A DNA stretch of 5,689 nucleotides from Sulfurovum sp. (GTDB taxonomy: Bacteria > Campylobacterota > Campylobacteria > Campylobacterales > Sulfurovaceae). The notes below the pieces were generated by a model. It saw only the letters and a program-made list of their open reading frames with translations, was not told where the DNA came from and did no database searches. Position numbers and translations under genes: made by a program. Position 1 is the stretch's first letter. Every line of letters begins with the position of its first letter. Below are positions 5,277 through 5,689 of the stretch, one piece after another. Where the stretch lies: NCBI GenBank assembly GCA_030626265.1, contig DAOUPF010000107.1, positions 1 to 5,689 of the forward strand, given 5' to 3'.

Positions 5277-5689
5277 ATGATAAACATCCTAATGATAGAA
5301 GATGATGCAGAGTTTGCCTCACTTCTGACAAACTATTTACAACGGTATAACCTTAAGGTCACCAACTACCAAGACCCATTTCTAGGGCTTAGTGCGGGTG
5401 TAGAGAAGTATGACCTCCTCATTCTAGACCTCACACTACCTGGAATGGATGGGCTAGAGGTCTGCAAAGAAGTGGTAGATAAATATGACATCCCCATCAT
5501 TATATCTTCCGCCAGATCTGACCTCAGTGACAAGGTCACAGGATTACAGCTAGGTGCTGATGACTATCTCCCCAAACCATACGACCCCCAAGAGATGTAC
5601 GCACGCATCATATCACTACTAAGACGATACAAGAAGATACATGAGAGTGAAGAGAACCAATCACATAAGATAACACTAAATGAAGATAA
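5277..5689 (+). CDS. OmpR-like two-component response regulator, 3' end cut by window
   Basis: Open for 137 codons from ATG 5277 to the right edge. Residues about 3-116 form a complete receiver domain: acidic pocket Asp9 and Asp10, phosphoacceptor Asp51 in ILDLTLPGMDG, switch Ser78 in IISSARSD, and invariant Lys100 in GADDYLPKPYD at 93-103. Residues 117-137 are a linker; the output domain is outside the window. The receiver style and linker suggest the OmpR/PhoB winged-helix class, which is inference. The start is chosen because MINILMIEDD is the typical opening; a second ATG at 5292 would remove the first strand. It is the probable partner of the Spy-like gene 21 bases upstream, in the manner of Cpx systems, and a sensor kinase gene probably follows beyond the window. 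Confidence 0.92.
   Translation, partial: MINILMIEDDAEFASLLTNYLQRYNLKVTNYQDPFLGLSAGVEKYDLLILDLTLPGMDGLEVCKEVVDKYDIPIIISSARSDLSDKVTGLQLGADDYLPKPYDPQEMYARIISLLRRYKKIHESEENQSHKITLNED

Noticed and set aside
5042..5287. Minus-strand open frame opposite the Spy-like gene
   Set aside because: Antisense to the LTxxQ-coding region; no family resemblance or promoter support.

Overview
The window looks like a chromosomal stretch from a low-G+C member of the Campylobacterota (former Epsilonproteobacteria), plausibly of the Sulfurimonas/Sulfurovum/Arcobacter kind. The evidence is a tgt gene divergent from a COG3400-type RCK_C protein, an AT-rich codon style (CTA, ATA, AGA), extended -10 promoters of the TGnTATAAT type without -35 boxes, and protein sequences typical of that phylum. 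Genus cannot be fixed from the sequence alone.

Layout. Bases 1-917 (minus) hold the N-terminal two thirds of a COG3400/TrkA-C domain protein that runs off the left edge. It is divergent from tgt (972-2093, plus), an intact queuosine tRNA-guanine transglycosylase. Convergent to tgt is a minus-strand three-gene operon read from 3654 down to 2124: a canonical YbjQ protein, a membrane-anchored divergent YbjQ protein, and a membrane-anchored M48 zinc metallopeptidase. Their stops and starts overlap by 1 and 4 bases. The operon promoter is an extended -10 at 3683-3691, identical over 12 bp to the one serving the COG3400 gene.

Divergent from that operon lies a decayed FMN-binding PPOX-family gene (3725-4108, plus). 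Its reading frame is broken near 3982-3985 and its C-terminal part is missing. Directly after it comes a type II toxin-antitoxin pair (4147-4395 and 4400-4681). The toxin is RelE/ParE-like and the antitoxin belongs to no family I recognise. A perfect 10-bp palindrome touches the pair's promoter.

The right end is an envelope-stress-type module: a secreted Spy/CpxP-like LTxxQ protein (4794-5255) followed by an OmpR-like response regulator (5277 to the right edge, truncated). Upstream of the Spy-like gene are direct repeats at 10-bp spacing, the kind of site OmpR-family regulators bind. A short inverted repeat overlaps the regulator's ribosome binding site. The most interesting items are the YbjQ/YbjQ-TM/M48 operon, the broken PPOX gene and the unclassified antitoxin. 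I saw no RNA genes, CRISPR arrays, insertion sequences or clear rho-independent terminators, and there is no gene-free stretch over 300 bases.
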